The notes under the pieces were generated by a model, which saw only the letters and a program-made list of their open reading frames with translations, ran no database searches and was not told the DNA's origin. Both the position numbers and the translations under genes were made by a program. A DNA stretch of 64,000 bases from Candidatus Saccharibacteria bacterium oral taxon 488 (GTDB taxonomy: Bacteria; Patescibacteriota; Saccharimonadia; Saccharimonadales; Saccharimonadaceae): positions 62,001-126,000 of the forward strand of contig CP040003.1 in NCBI GenBank assembly GCA_005697215.1, in the 5' to 3' direction. Shown one piece after another: positions 52,047 to 59,554 of the stretch (positions are counted from its first letter, which is position 1; each line of letters starts with the position of its first letter).

Positions 52047-53193
52047 AATAGCGAGAAATAATCAATCAGGTGCGGTGTCGTTATTTGCAGTGATTTTTGC
52101 GACACTGTTACTAACGGTTTTGATGCTCGGCTTCATGCGGCTCATAATGGTTGATCAGCGACAGGCTCTGAACAATGAACTGTCACAAAGTGCGTACGAT
52201 GCGGCCCTGTCTGGTATTGAAGACGCTAAGCGAATCGTGCGCGCCTGTCAAAAAGGAGATAACGGTGGCAAGGCCTGTGAGCAGTTACGATTGCCTAATG
52301 ATTGCAAAGTAGTCGCACGTGCGGGCGTTGCCGGTAGTGTGACCGCTAACGAGACACTGATTCAATCGCGTCGCTCAGGGGACGGTAAAGAGTTCAACCA
52401 AGCCTATACCTGTGTCAATATTACGATGGATACGGAAGATTTCCTGGTTAGCATACCCGAAGGATCATCTCGTCTCGTACCACTGAAAGCCAAAGCTGAA
52501 TTTAATAAAATTGTCCTCGAGTGGTTTACTAAAGAGGATGCGAATGGCAATGTGGCCGCTGGGCGAGTAAAAAATGCTGCTTCGGCGTCAACCTCGCTGC
52601 CAGCGTACAGTGACTGGGATGAGTCGCCGTCCCGTCCCGCACCCGCGCTACTACGCACTCAGATGATTTTTCCAGGCGATACATTCGACCTTGCTAGTCT
52701 TGATAGCTCTCGCGTTGCGACGATGTTCCTCTATCCACGGACGCTGAGTGTCCCCGGGCCGACGAACGGAGGTGTATCGGCAATTAATCTACCGCGAGCG
52801 GGTGGTGGTGGGCAATTTAACAATGCTCCGACACCGGTGAGCTGTTCTCCAGATTTTGCGAATAGTGGCTATTCGTGCCGAGCCATAATTGATATATCAC
52901 CTGTTACGGCCGCCGCCAGCGTTAATTCATTCTTGCGTCTGACACCGCTATATCGCATGTCACACGTGCGAATTGCCCTATATAATGGTGCAGAACCGGT
53001 CAAGTTTGATGGTGTTCAGCCGGCGGTCGATGCGACTGGTCGTGCCAGTAATGTGTTTCGACGGGTTGAGGCGCGTCTCCAGATAGGTGACGATTTCCCG
53101 TATCCTGAAAATGCTATTGACCTTGAGAACAGCCTCTGTAAAGACTTTTCGGTGACCGAAGGCAGCGTAACGCCGGGTAACTGTCGGCCGTAG
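52039..53193 (+). CDS. PilX-like exported pilus protein
   Basis: The 384-aa product starts MDKIARNNQSG then AVSLFAVIFATLLLTVLML. It resembles PilX-type N-termini (QxGaaLl...) that lack the Glu at position 5. The large outer domain contains several paired Cys. By position it ends the minor pilin operon and may cap the pilus tip. It converges on xer with 12 bp between stops. Confidence 0.65.
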   Translation: MDKIARNNQSGAVSLFAVIFATLLLTVLMLGFMRLIMVDQRQALNNELSQSAYDAALSGIEDAKRIVRACQKGDNGGKACEQLRLPNDCKVVARAGVAGSVTANETLIQSRRSGDGKEFNQAYTCVNITMDTEDFLVSIPEGSSRLVPLKAKAEFNKIVLEWFTKEDANGNVAAGRVKNAASASTSLPAYSDWDESPSRPAPALLRTQMIFPGDTFDLASLDSSRVATMFLYPRTLSVPGPTNGGVSAINLPRAGGGGQFNNAPTPVSCSPDFANSGYSCRAIIDISPVTAAASVNSFLRLTPLYRMSHVRIALYNGAEPVKFDGVQPAVDATGRASNVFRRVEARLQIGDDFPYPENAIDLENSLCKDFSVTEGSVTPGNCRP

Positions 53194-53205
53194 TGTCTTA
53201 GGGAC

Positions 53206-54126
53206 CTATCTCGTATCACTGTGAAAGCGTTCGTGGACGTCTTTGAGGTGCTGGTCGGTGACGTGTGTGTAAATCTGGGTCGTGGCGATATTGCTATGAC
53301 CAAGCATTGATTGTACCGCCCGTAGGTCCGCTCCATTCATCAGAAGGTCGGTGGCAAAGCTATGACGCATAGTGTGCGGACTGACGTGCTTGGTGATGCC
53401 AGCAAGTCGGGCGTAGTGCGACACCATCCGCTGGATCGAGCGAGCACCCAGCCGACGATAATCGCCAGAAACTGAAGGCTTTGCTAGGCGCCTGCTATAG
53501 CTGATGAATAGAGCCGGCAAGCTGTCACTTCGCGCATCAAGGTAGTTTTTGACGTGCTCGGCAGCGGACATTGAAACGAATACCGGCCGGTCTTTCTGGC
53601 CCTTGCCGCGCACCATAAACTCGCGTCGAGCGAAATTTATGTGGTCACGGTTCAAGTTAACAAGCTCCGACACGCGCAGTCCGCTCGAAAACAAAAGCTC
53701 AATGATTGCTCGGTCGCGAAGGCCCGGTTCATTGTCCAGAGGGATCTGCTCGATTAGTCGTACCACCTCGTCGTAGTGAAGAAATGTGACTTGTTTGCGA
53801 ACGGTTTTTGGTAGGGTAATCTTGTCGGCTGCCAGTGATGAGATATCCCGTTGTGATAAATACGTCAATAATCCACGTAGGGCGATCAAGTGATAATTTT
53901 GTGTAATTAACAACAATTCTTCACCGGTGTTGCTATTTTTATAACGGTTTAACCAGAGGCGATACTTACGAATTGTCTCTGATGTTATTTTTGCAACATC
54001 AATATCACCAGCAAAATCAATGAAGCGTTCAAGGTATAATTTGTAGTTCTCAATGGTGCGAGGACTACGGCCACCCTCAACTTCTAGGTGCTCCAGGAAA
54101 TCTGCTAATGCTTCGGAGAAATACAT
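53206..54126 (-). CDS. xerC: Tyrosine recombinase XerC/XerD type
   Basis: The enzyme resolves chromosome dimers. The 306-aa product has an N-terminal SAM-like core-binding domain and a catalytic domain with Arg in SSGLRVSELVNL, Lys in VRGKGQKDRPV, HTMRHSFATDLL (His-x2-Arg), LGHSNIATTQIYTHV (His and Tyr nucleophile). There are no integrase or transposon neighbours, so a housekeeping role with FtsK is likely. XerC and XerD cannot be told apart here. ATG 54126 is 6 nt after TGt-TAAAAT on the minus strand. Confidence 0.88.
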   Translation of the reverse strand: MYFSEALADFLEHLEVEGGRSPRTIENYKLYLERFIDFAGDIDVAKITSETIRKYRLWLNRYKNSNTGEELLLITQNYHLIALRGLLTYLSQRDISSLAADKITLPKTVRKQVTFLHYDEVVRLIEQIPLDNEPGLRDRAIIELLFSSGLRVSELVNLNRDHINFARREFMVRGKGQKDRPVFVSMSAAEHVKNYLDARSDSLPALFISYSRRLAKPSVSGDYRRLGARSIQRMVSHYARLAGITKHVSPHTMRHSFATDLLMNGADLRAVQSMLGHSNIATTQIYTHVTDQHLKDVHERFHSDTR

Positions 54127-54132
54127 AGTTTA

Positions 54133-54138
54133 ATTTTA
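54133..54138 (-). promoter_or_regulatory. Extended -10 of xerC
   Basis: TGt-TAAAAT on the minus strand ends 6 nt before the ATG. Confidence 0.55.
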
Positions 54139-54209
54139 ACAACATCTATACCGTTTATCAAATGAATACTTTTTGCTATGATGAAGAAAATAATACACGA
54201 AGGAGGCGT

Positions 54210-54737
54210 ATGGCTGAGTCAAAAAAGAAGAATATGTGTGGCATTGAGCGAACACTGATTGTGTTCAAGCCTGATGCAGTACAGCGGGGAATCGTCGGTG
54301 AAATCTTGCAGCGATTTGAGCGCGTTGGCCTCAAGATTATCGGTGTCAAGATGGTGGCCCCGGGTCGTGAGCACTACTTTGCGCACTACGAAACGATTGG
54401 CAAGATGGTAACGCGCCGTGGTGAAGAAATCTTTGGTATGACGCTTGATATGATGATGGACGGGCCAGTTATCGCTATGGTCCTTGAGGGGGTTGAGGCG
54501 GTCGCCGTGGTGCGTAAAATTGTTGGCCCAACCGAGCCAAAGTCTGCCGACATGGGTACGATTCGTGGTGACTATTCGCATGTTAGCTTTGGCTATGCTA
54601 ACGAATGTCGGAAGGGCGTGCCAAACCTGATCCATGCGTCGGGTGATTCTGATGAGGCAGAGCAGGAAGTTGCTCACTGGTTTAAGCCCGAAGAATTGAT
54701 GGATTATGTTACATTAAACGAAAAGTTTACTCGATAG
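54210..54737 (+). CDS. ndk: Nucleoside diphosphate kinase
   Basis: NDK equilibrates nucleoside di- and triphosphates through a phospho-His. The 175-aa product has ERTLIVFKPDAVQRGIVGEI, RGDYSHVSFGYANECRKGVPN and the active-site NLIHASGDS with His142. It is about 30 residues longer than the usual 140-150, through a short N-terminal extension and small insertions. ATG 54210 follows GAAGGAGG. The -10 is TGc-TATGAT at about 54177-54182. Confidence 0.95.
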   Translation: MAESKKKNMCGIERTLIVFKPDAVQRGIVGEILQRFERVGLKIIGVKMVAPGREHYFAHYETIGKMVTRRGEEIFGMTLDMMMDGPVIAMVLEGVEAVAVVRKIVGPTEPKSADMGTIRGDYSHVSFGYANECRKGVPNLIHASGDSDEAEQEVAHWFKPEELMDYVTLNEKFTR

Positions 54738-54757
54738 CATTCTCGTCACTCAAAACT

Positions 54758-54788
54758 ACCCGTGCTATAATTGACACGGGTGGTTTTT
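54758..54788 (+). terminator. Terminator of ndk with a promoter -10 in its loop
   Basis: ACCCGTG (54758-54764) pairs with CACGGGT (54775-54781) and T5 follows after GG. The 10-nt loop contains TATAAT (54766-54771), which is extended by TGC from the stem and is placed to drive the tRNA-Arg gene. Confidence 0.75.
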
Positions 54789-54794
54789 GTGTAT

Positions 54795-54871
54795 GCCTCG
54801 GTAGCTCAACTGGATAGAGCAGATCCGTCCTAAGGATAAGGTTGCAGGTTCGACTCCTGCCCGGGGTACCA
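54795..54871 (+). tRNA. tRNA-Arg (anticodon CCU)
   Basis: Acceptor GCCTCGG pairs with CCGGGGT, the D arm is GCTC/GAGC and the T arm GCAGG-TTCGACT-CCTGC. The anticodon loop is GTCCTAA with anticodon CCT. The top pair of the anticodon stem is a G-A mismatch. CCA is encoded (54869-54871). The next gene starts 7 nt after CCA. Confidence 0.93.
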
Positions 54872-54878
54872 AAGCATT

Positions 54879-55411
54879 ATGACGAAGAAAGCCAAATCAA
54901 TCAAAGCATTTGATGGTCAGCGCGATGGCGAGGAGCTGTTGTTCGTGTTTCGTCGACATATTATTGCTATGCGCAAGGGTTTTTACTTACTGCTCGTTCC
55001 GATGACGATTGGCGCGCTACCGTATCTTATCTGGCAGGATAATCTCAATCTTTTGTGGGTATTTCTTGGTAGCTTTGTTTTTGGACTCGTTCTGTTTGGT
55101 TATCATTTTTTGATGTGGTTTTATACGTATTACATTGTGACAAATCAGCGACTTCGCCAGACAACGCAGCATGGTTTTTTGGTAAGGATGTAATTGAACT
55201 TAAGCTAGCAAAAGTCCAGAATATCAGCTACGTTGTGCCTGGTTTTACGGGCGAAATGTTCAAATTTGGTACAATAGTTATTCAGACGTTTGTTGGTGAT
55301 CTTGTCATCAAAAACGTTGAACATCCAGATAAGATTTATAATAAGCTGCAAGATGCGGTGGACCTCGCCGCTGAAAGGAGTGATCGTGCTAAAGAAAACA
55401 ACGAAGGGTAA
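54879..55411 (+). pseudogene. Bacterial PH-domain (bPH2/YdbT-like) membrane protein, frame shifted by -1
   Basis: The first frame (54879-55193) encodes a basic start, two membrane helices (FYLLLVPMTIGALPYLI, LLWVFLGSFVFGLVLF) and YYIVTNQRLRQTTQHGF. It then terminates. The following frame (to 55411) continues GKDVIELKLAKVQNISYVV and completes a bPH2 domain. The switch is at T TTT TTG (55175-55181), a canonical -1 slippery heptamer in the correct frame. One more T would restore a single frame of about 177 codons. It may be a sequencing error, a real mutation or programmed frameshifting. ATG 54879 is 7 nt after tRNA-Arg. Confidence 0.8.
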
Positions 55412-56414
55412 AAAAAAGGACAAGCGTTCACTGCCGTCACGGATTACCAATGACACGGTCGCGGAGCATCGCGAAAAGGTGCTGGCTGGTGGGCGTAAAC
55501 ACAAATATCCGATACAGTACTCCAAGCATAAGCTAGTCTGGAACACGATTTTTATTAGTATAGCCGGGCTTGTAACGGTGATTGTTCTATTATATCTTCA
55601 GCTCTATGTTTGGAAGGACACGAGCGATTTAGCATATCGTATTACCAAAATTTTGCCGCTACCGGCCGGTTCAGTTGAAGGGGAATTTGTACGCTATAGC
55701 GATTATTTACTATATAATCGCGGTAATATGGCGGTGCTTAAGACTCAGGGTCAAGATCAGGCTGGTGATAAAGTTGCTTTTCAGCGGCAGCGAGCCATGA
55801 ACCAAGCGGTGCAGGATGCATATGTGCGCAAGTTAGCGAGAGAAAGGGGTATATCGGTTGATGATCGAAGAGTTGATGAAGAGATGGACCGCCAGCAAAA
55901 GGATGCCGGCCTGTCAAAAGAAGCCTACCGTTCGGCGGTAAAAGATATGATAGGCTGGTCGCTTAATGAGGCGCGTGATGGTATTAGGGCATCGCTGCTG
56001 CGCTGGGAGGTATCATTCGCTGTTGATGAAGCGGCGGCCAACCTTGTTAAGGAAGTCGAAGCGCAGCTCAAGGCCGGTAAATCGTTGACGGATGTCGCAA
56101 CGGCGTTAGGTGAACGAGTACAAGTAATGCCAGAGACGGTTGTTCCGAAGACCAACAAAGACGGTGGCTTGACCGAGGCGGCGATTAAAACTGCAGATGG
56201 TACGATCTCTGGGGTTATTAAACCGCTCGGTGGTGATGGCTACTACTTTGTTCAGCCACGCTCGCGAGACGATAGTTCGGTTACTTATTCATATCTCAAG
56301 ATTCCACTGACGACGTTCAAAACTAATTTTGATAAGTTGATCAATGGTAAAAAAGTCACTTACTATGTCCATCTTGACCAGCCGGCTGAACAAAAGTCAA
56401 GTGAGCAGAAATAG
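55386..56414 (+). CDS. Membrane-anchored SurA/PpiC-like foldase
   Basis: The 342-aa product has a basic cytoplasmic start, one membrane helix at about 51-73, a SurA N-terminal type chaperone domain (AMNQAVQDAYVRKLARERGI, RRVDEEMDRQQKDAGLSKEAYR) and a parvulin-like C-terminal part (ISGVIKPLGGDGYYFVQP). It should help fold exported proteins such as pilins and surface proteins. GTG 55386 is preceded by AAAGGAG with 5 nt spacing, and overlaps the shifted PH frame, so expression is coupled. The parvulin active site is poorly conserved. Confidence 0.7.
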   Translation: MLKKTTKGKKKDKRSLPSRITNDTVAEHREKVLAGGRKHKYPIQYSKHKLVWNTIFISIAGLVTVIVLLYLQLYVWKDTSDLAYRITKILPLPAGSVEGEFVRYSDYLLYNRGNMAVLKTQGQDQAGDKVAFQRQRAMNQAVQDAYVRKLARERGISVDDRRVDEEMDRQQKDAGLSKEAYRSAVKDMIGWSLNEARDGIRASLLRWEVSFAVDEAAANLVKEVEAQLKAGKSLTDVATALGERVQVMPETVVPKTNKDGGLTEAAIKTADGTISGVIKPLGGDGYYFVQPRSRDDSSVTYSYLKIPLTTFKTNFDKLINGKKVTYYVHLDQPAEQKSSEQK

Positions 56415-56437
56415 CCTTCTGTTATCCATTGTCATCT

Positions 56438-56466
56438 TTGCGAAAGCCTTGCCCATCTGCTATAAT
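56438..56466 (+). promoter_or_regulatory. Promoter of tRNA-Thr
   Basis: TTGCGA (56438-56443), 17-bp spacer, TGc-TATAAT (56461-56466). Transcription should start near 56473, 8 nt before the tRNA. Confidence 0.7.
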
Positions 56467-56480
56467 CCTTGGGGAGGCAT

Positions 56481-56556
56481 GCCGCTGTAGCTCAGTTGGT
56501 AGAGCGGCGCTTTCGTAAAGCGTAGGTCACCGGTTCGAATCCGGTCAGCGGCTCCA
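56481..56556 (+). tRNA. tRNA-Thr (anticodon CGU)
   Basis: Acceptor GCCGCTG pairs with CAGCGGC, anticodon stem GCGCT/AGCGT surrounds loop TTCGTAA with anticodon CGT, and the T arm is ACCGG-TTCGAAT-CCGGT. The discriminator base is U (TCCA end, CCA encoded), which matches the TGGA of the thrS T-box. The next gene starts 7 nt after CCA. Confidence 0.95.
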
Positions 56557-56563
56557 GAGTAAT

Positions 56564-56941
56564 ATGAAGAAGCATATCACAAGTACATTACGACAGATGA
56601 TGAAAGATCGCTGGCTGTTTGGTCTCGTCGTTGCTAATGTCTTGTTGGCATTAGTAATCATTATCTCCTTTGCTATTACTATTAAACCCAAGGAAACTCA
56701 GGTCATTGTTCAGCACAGTGCGTTTAGTGTGACGGGGCTGTATCGCGGTCACTGGTATTCACTCTGGGCGTACGGCGTGCTGCAGCTTATGATTACGGTT
56801 GGGCACATTATGTTGAGTGCCAAGCTTGCTGCGGCCCAGCGTCGTGATTTAGCATTGGCGTTCCTTTGGTTCACAATTGCTATATCAGTTATGCTAGCAC
56901 TGTTTGCTTACTCAATAATCGTAATTGCGTCGGTGGTGTAG
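56564..56941 (+). CDS. Small multi-pass membrane protein of unknown function
   Basis: The 125-aa product has three membrane helices (about 17-39, 64-86, 96-122). No family is recognised. ATG 56564 lies 7 nt after the tRNA-Thr CCA with no ribosome site, so translation depends on the tRNA 3' cut or on the primary transcript. It is 4 bp before the glycosyltransferase and may assist it. Confidence 0.6.
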   Translation: MKKHITSTLRQMMKDRWLFGLVVANVLLALVIIISFAITIKPKETQVIVQHSAFSVTGLYRGHWYSLWAYGVLQLMITVGHIMLSAKLAAAQRRDLALAFLWFTIAISVMLALFAYSIIVIASVV

Positions 56942-56945
56942 AGTT

Positions 56946-58628
56946 ATGGATATAGAGATACCACTTGGTAAACGAAAGCCATTCTATCGATTCTTGGAGG
57001 TCCTGCCGGGTCTGTTAAGCTATGGCGCGGTTATTCTTCTTATCGTGTTGTCGATGTTTAGTCCGCTGATTGCGTCGCTCTATCTGCTCATTATTATTCT
57101 GTCGATGATGGTACGCGTTGTCGGTATCACGTATCATATGGTTGCTGGCCGCGCCAAAATGGATAAAGCGAGTCTGATTGATTGGCATGCGCGTCTTGAA
57201 GATCTTGAAGATGCACAGACGGTATATGCACGTATTCGCGACCAACGACATAAGGAGGTTGGTTTTGCGCAGCATAAAGAAAACGTACGCCTCATCGCTT
57301 CCGCGCAGCCAGGGTTTTTCCCGAAGCCGTCAGAAATTTATAACGCAGTTATCATGCCCGCCTACAATGAGAGTATTGAGGTGATTGAGCCAGCCATTCA
57401 ATCAGTGATTACCACTACGTACGACAAAAAACATATGATTATGGTGTTTGCGTATGAGGAGCGGGGCGGTAAGGATATCGACACGACCGCCAAGACACTA
57501 CAAAAACGCTATGGCAAGTATTTTCACGCCTTTCATATCGTCAAGCATCCAAAAGACATTCCGAATGAGGTGATCGGCAAGGGTGGCAATATTACGCATG
57601 CCGGGCGCTGGCTGAAGGGGTGGCTCAAGGAGCAGCATATTCCGTATAGTAACGTTATTGTTACGACGATGGATTGTGACAATAAGCCACATGAAACCTA
57701 CTTTGACTACCTGACATACGAATATATCGTCCGCGAGGACCGTAAGCACTACTCATATCAACCAGTTTGCCTATTCACTAGTAACATCTGGGACGTACCG
57801 GCGCCGATGCGTGTGGTCGCGACGGGTAACTCATTTTGGAATATTATTAGCTCAATGCGCCCTCATTCGCTACGTAATTTTGCTTCACATGCTCAGCCGA
57901 TGGATGCGCTCGTTGAGATGGACTTCTGGAGTGTTCGAACGATTGTCGAAGATGGCCACCAATATTGGCGCAGTTATTTCTATTTTGGTGGTAACTACGG
58001 GGTCGTGCCGCTCCATGTACCGATTTATCAAGACGCAGTATTGTCAGCCACGTATATGAAAACGCTCAAAGCGCAGTTTATTCAGCTTCGTCGCTGGGCG
58101 TATGGAGCATCTGATGTCGCGTATGTCGGCGAACGGGTCTTTACTAAGCAGCGTAATGTACCATTTTGGGCTGGCTTTTCGCGATTTGTCAGGTTGCTTG
58201 ATGGACACGTGACGTTAGCCTGTGTTTCAATTCTGATCGCTTTTGGTGGCTGGGTACCACTTATCATTAATGCCGAGGCCGCCCGTAGTGTCGCCGCGCA
58301 TCAATTGCCTGATACGGTGAGCACGCTGCAGCAAATTGCGCTAATTGGTATGGCGATAGCGATTTTTAGTGCCTTCAAGCTTTTACCGTCACGTCCAATT
58401 CGCTACACGCGCCGCCGGAATATCTGGATGCTCTTGCAGTGGGTGCTGATGCCAGTGACGGCCATTGTCTATAGCTCCGCCGCAGCATTCACTGCACAGA
58501 CCCGTCTGTTAGTTGGGCGGTATCTTGATAAGTTTGACGTCACCGAAAAAGCCACAGCGGCGATTAATGCTCGCCAGAAAGCGACTGCACGTAAACGGTC
58601 GAAGGCCTCCCGCGTCGCCGAGAAGTGA
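56946..58628 (+). CDS. Membrane glycosyltransferase family 2
   Basis: The enzyme transfers sugar from a nucleotide sugar to a surface polymer. The 560-aa product has two N-terminal helices, a GT-A domain with NAVIMPAYNESIEVIEPAI, a DCD metal motif in TTMDCDNKPH (near 243), ALVEMDFWSVRT with the catalytic acid, and QLRRWAYG (about 380) like the QxxRW motif of processive enzymes. Two more membrane segments follow. The acceptor is unknown. The last 65 nt overlap nrdR on the opposite strand. Confidence 0.82.
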   Translation: MDIEIPLGKRKPFYRFLEVLPGLLSYGAVILLIVLSMFSPLIASLYLLIIILSMMVRVVGITYHMVAGRAKMDKASLIDWHARLEDLEDAQTVYARIRDQRHKEVGFAQHKENVRLIASAQPGFFPKPSEIYNAVIMPAYNESIEVIEPAIQSVITTTYDKKHMIMVFAYEERGGKDIDTTAKTLQKRYGKYFHAFHIVKHPKDIPNEVIGKGGNITHAGRWLKGWLKEQHIPYSNVIVTTMDCDNKPHETYFDYLTYEYIVREDRKHYSYQPVCLFTSNIWDVPAPMRVVATGNSFWNIISSMRPHSLRNFASHAQPMDALVEMDFWSVRTIVEDGHQYWRSYFYFGGNYGVVPLHVPIYQDAVLSATYMKTLKAQFIQLRRWAYGASDVAYVGERVFTKQRNVPFWAGFSRFVRLLDGHVTLACVSILIAFGGWVPLIINAEAARSVAAHQLPDTVSTLQQIALIGMAIAIFSAFKLLPSRPIRYTRRRNIWMLLQWVLMPVTAIVYSSAAAFTAQTRLLVGRYLDKFDVTEKATAAINARQKATARKRSKASRVAEK

Positions 58629-59028
58629 TGAGTCGGTGCTGGGCGGCGTACTGGAGTGCCGCTACCGGGTCGTAACGTTGGAGAATCATGTGTGTTATTT
58701 GAGCGATGATTTGTGTAGATAGCGGCTTACCTTGCTTGATAATCTGTTCCTGCACAGTTTGTGCAAGGAAGTAGCTGTCATGTGCTGCAGCATGCTTATT
58801 ATGTTGAAAGCTACGGCTAATGCTTATGATGAGCTTTCCTAGATTGAAAGGGGTGGTTGACCCGTCGTGTGTTAGCACCATGCGCCCGTCTAGTGTAGCC
58901 CGTTCGTATGTCGTAAAGACCGCACCACATTCTGGACAGGCCCGTCGTCGCCAGACACTGGGGTGTTTCGTGTGCTTGCGGGAGTTTTTGGTAGTAGTTT
59001 TATCGTGAAAACAATTTATACAAATCAT
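58564..59028 (-). CDS. nrdR: NrdR-type transcriptional repressor
   Basis: NrdR represses ribonucleotide reductase genes in response to dATP/ATP. The 154-aa product has a zinc ribbon with Cys3/6 and Cys31/34 (MICINC, RACPECG) followed by FTTYER, and an ATP-cone domain. All four zinc ligands are kept, unlike in DnaG, UDG and PilB. The gene overlaps the 3' end of the glycosyltransferase by 65 nt on the opposite strand. An NrdR-box-like palindrome touches its start. Confidence 0.9.
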   Translation of the reverse strand: MICINCFHDKTTTKNSRKHTKHPSVWRRRACPECGAVFTTYERATLDGRMVLTHDGSTTPFNLGKLIISISRSFQHNKHAAAHDSYFLAQTVQEQIIKQGKPLSTQIIAQITHMILQRYDPVAALQYAAQHRLITSRRRGRPSTVYVQSLSGEH

Positions 59029-59029
59029 A

Positions 59030-59041
59030 TCAATATATTGA
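59030..59041 (-). promoter_or_regulatory. NrdR-box-like palindrome
   Basis: TCAATATATTGA is a perfect 12-base palindrome one base upstream of the nrdR ATG. Its core CAATATATTG fits the NrdR-box core (C-W-ATATAT-W-G). It suggests autoregulation. A clear second box at the usual one- to three-turn distance was not found. Confidence 0.45.
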
Positions 59042-59102
59042 CATATCGCTATAAAAAATACTAGTGGAAAAGTATATGAAAATGTGTAAAATAGAAAAAA
59101 CT

Positions 59103-59127
59103 AAAAACCCTCCGTACTGCGAGGGTT
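59103..59127 (-). terminator. Terminator of tRNA-Val
   Basis: On the minus strand AACCCTC and GAGGGTT (59127-59121 and 59112-59106) pair around an 8-nt loop, followed by T tracts (TTTTTAG then TTTTTT). The 59042-59102 gap to nrdR is AT-rich and otherwise empty. Confidence 0.75.
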
Positions 59128-59138
59128 GTATGCAATAA

Positions 59139-59215
59139 TGGTGGGCAATAGAGGATTCGAACCTCTCACCTCTTCAACGTCAATGAAGCGCTCTAGCCAA
59201 ATGAGCTAATCGCCC
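59139..59215 (-). tRNA. tRNA-Val (anticodon GAC)
   Basis: Acceptor GGGCGAT pairs with ATTGCCC, anticodon stem CTTCA/TGAAG surrounds loop TTGACGT with anticodon GAC, and the T arm is GAGAGG-type with TTCGAAT. CCA is encoded. It stands alone with its own terminator, and the upstream 59216-59367 has no visible gene. Confidence 0.95.
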
Positions 59216-59367
59216 GTCTATTCCCAATAATAGCAGGAATCAATGGTGAATGCAATTATCTCTTGTGGAGAGTGTGGGGGTTGGCTGGCACGTCGTTTCT
59301 TGGTGTAGCATTACGGATCCGCTACCTAGTCTATGCGTCGTAAGGGTTGCCCGGAACTTTTAACTAT

Positions 59368-59552
59368 GCTACGGTGAGAGTAGCGAGGACAGAGACTAAC
59401 CACCTCTCGAGCAACGTGAAAGCGGTTGCGGCGCACGAAACCAGCCGGAGCAAGAGTCATCGCCAAGGTGGAACCTCCTGGCTCGTCCCCAGGACCGAGG
59501 CACGCACGCTATATGCGTTGGGCGTGCTTTTATAATTACTTAAAAGGAGGTT
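59368..59552 (+). ncRNA. T-box riboswitch in the thrS leader, apparently of translational type
   Basis: Stem I base GCTACGG (59368-59374) pairs with CCGGAGC (59445-59451) with one A-G mismatch. Then follow a k-turn-like GGTGAG, AGTA (59379-59382) and GGACAGAGA (59387-59395), hairpin GCAAC/GTTGC (59411-59429), and GAA-ACC-A with threonine specifier ACC (59440-59442). The T-box AAGGTGGAACC (59465-59475) has bulge TGGA (59469-59472), the complement of UCCA of tRNA-Thr. TCCTGG (59476-59481) pairs with CCAGGA (59489-59494) as the tRNA-stabilised helix. AACCTCCT (59472-59479) is fully complementary to the Shine-Dalgarno AGGAGGTT (59545-59552). A further hairpin (59500-59527, GCACGC/GCGTGC then TTTT) may terminate transcription. 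Confidence 0.85.
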
Positions 59553-59554
59553 TT

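Noticed and set aside
53206-54126. Tyrosine recombinase as part of an integrated element
   Set aside because: No attachment-like repeats, phage or transfer genes nearby. The chromosomal Xer reading with FtsK is simpler.
59368-59530. RNase P RNA or tmRNA before thrS
   Set aside because: The conserved RNase P blocks and the tmRNA tRNA-like ends are missing. The T-box parts, specifier and position before a synthetase gene explain the sequence better.
59347-59535. Short frames over the thrS leader
   Set aside because: They run through the paired stems of the T-box, have no ribosome site and start only from chance codons.
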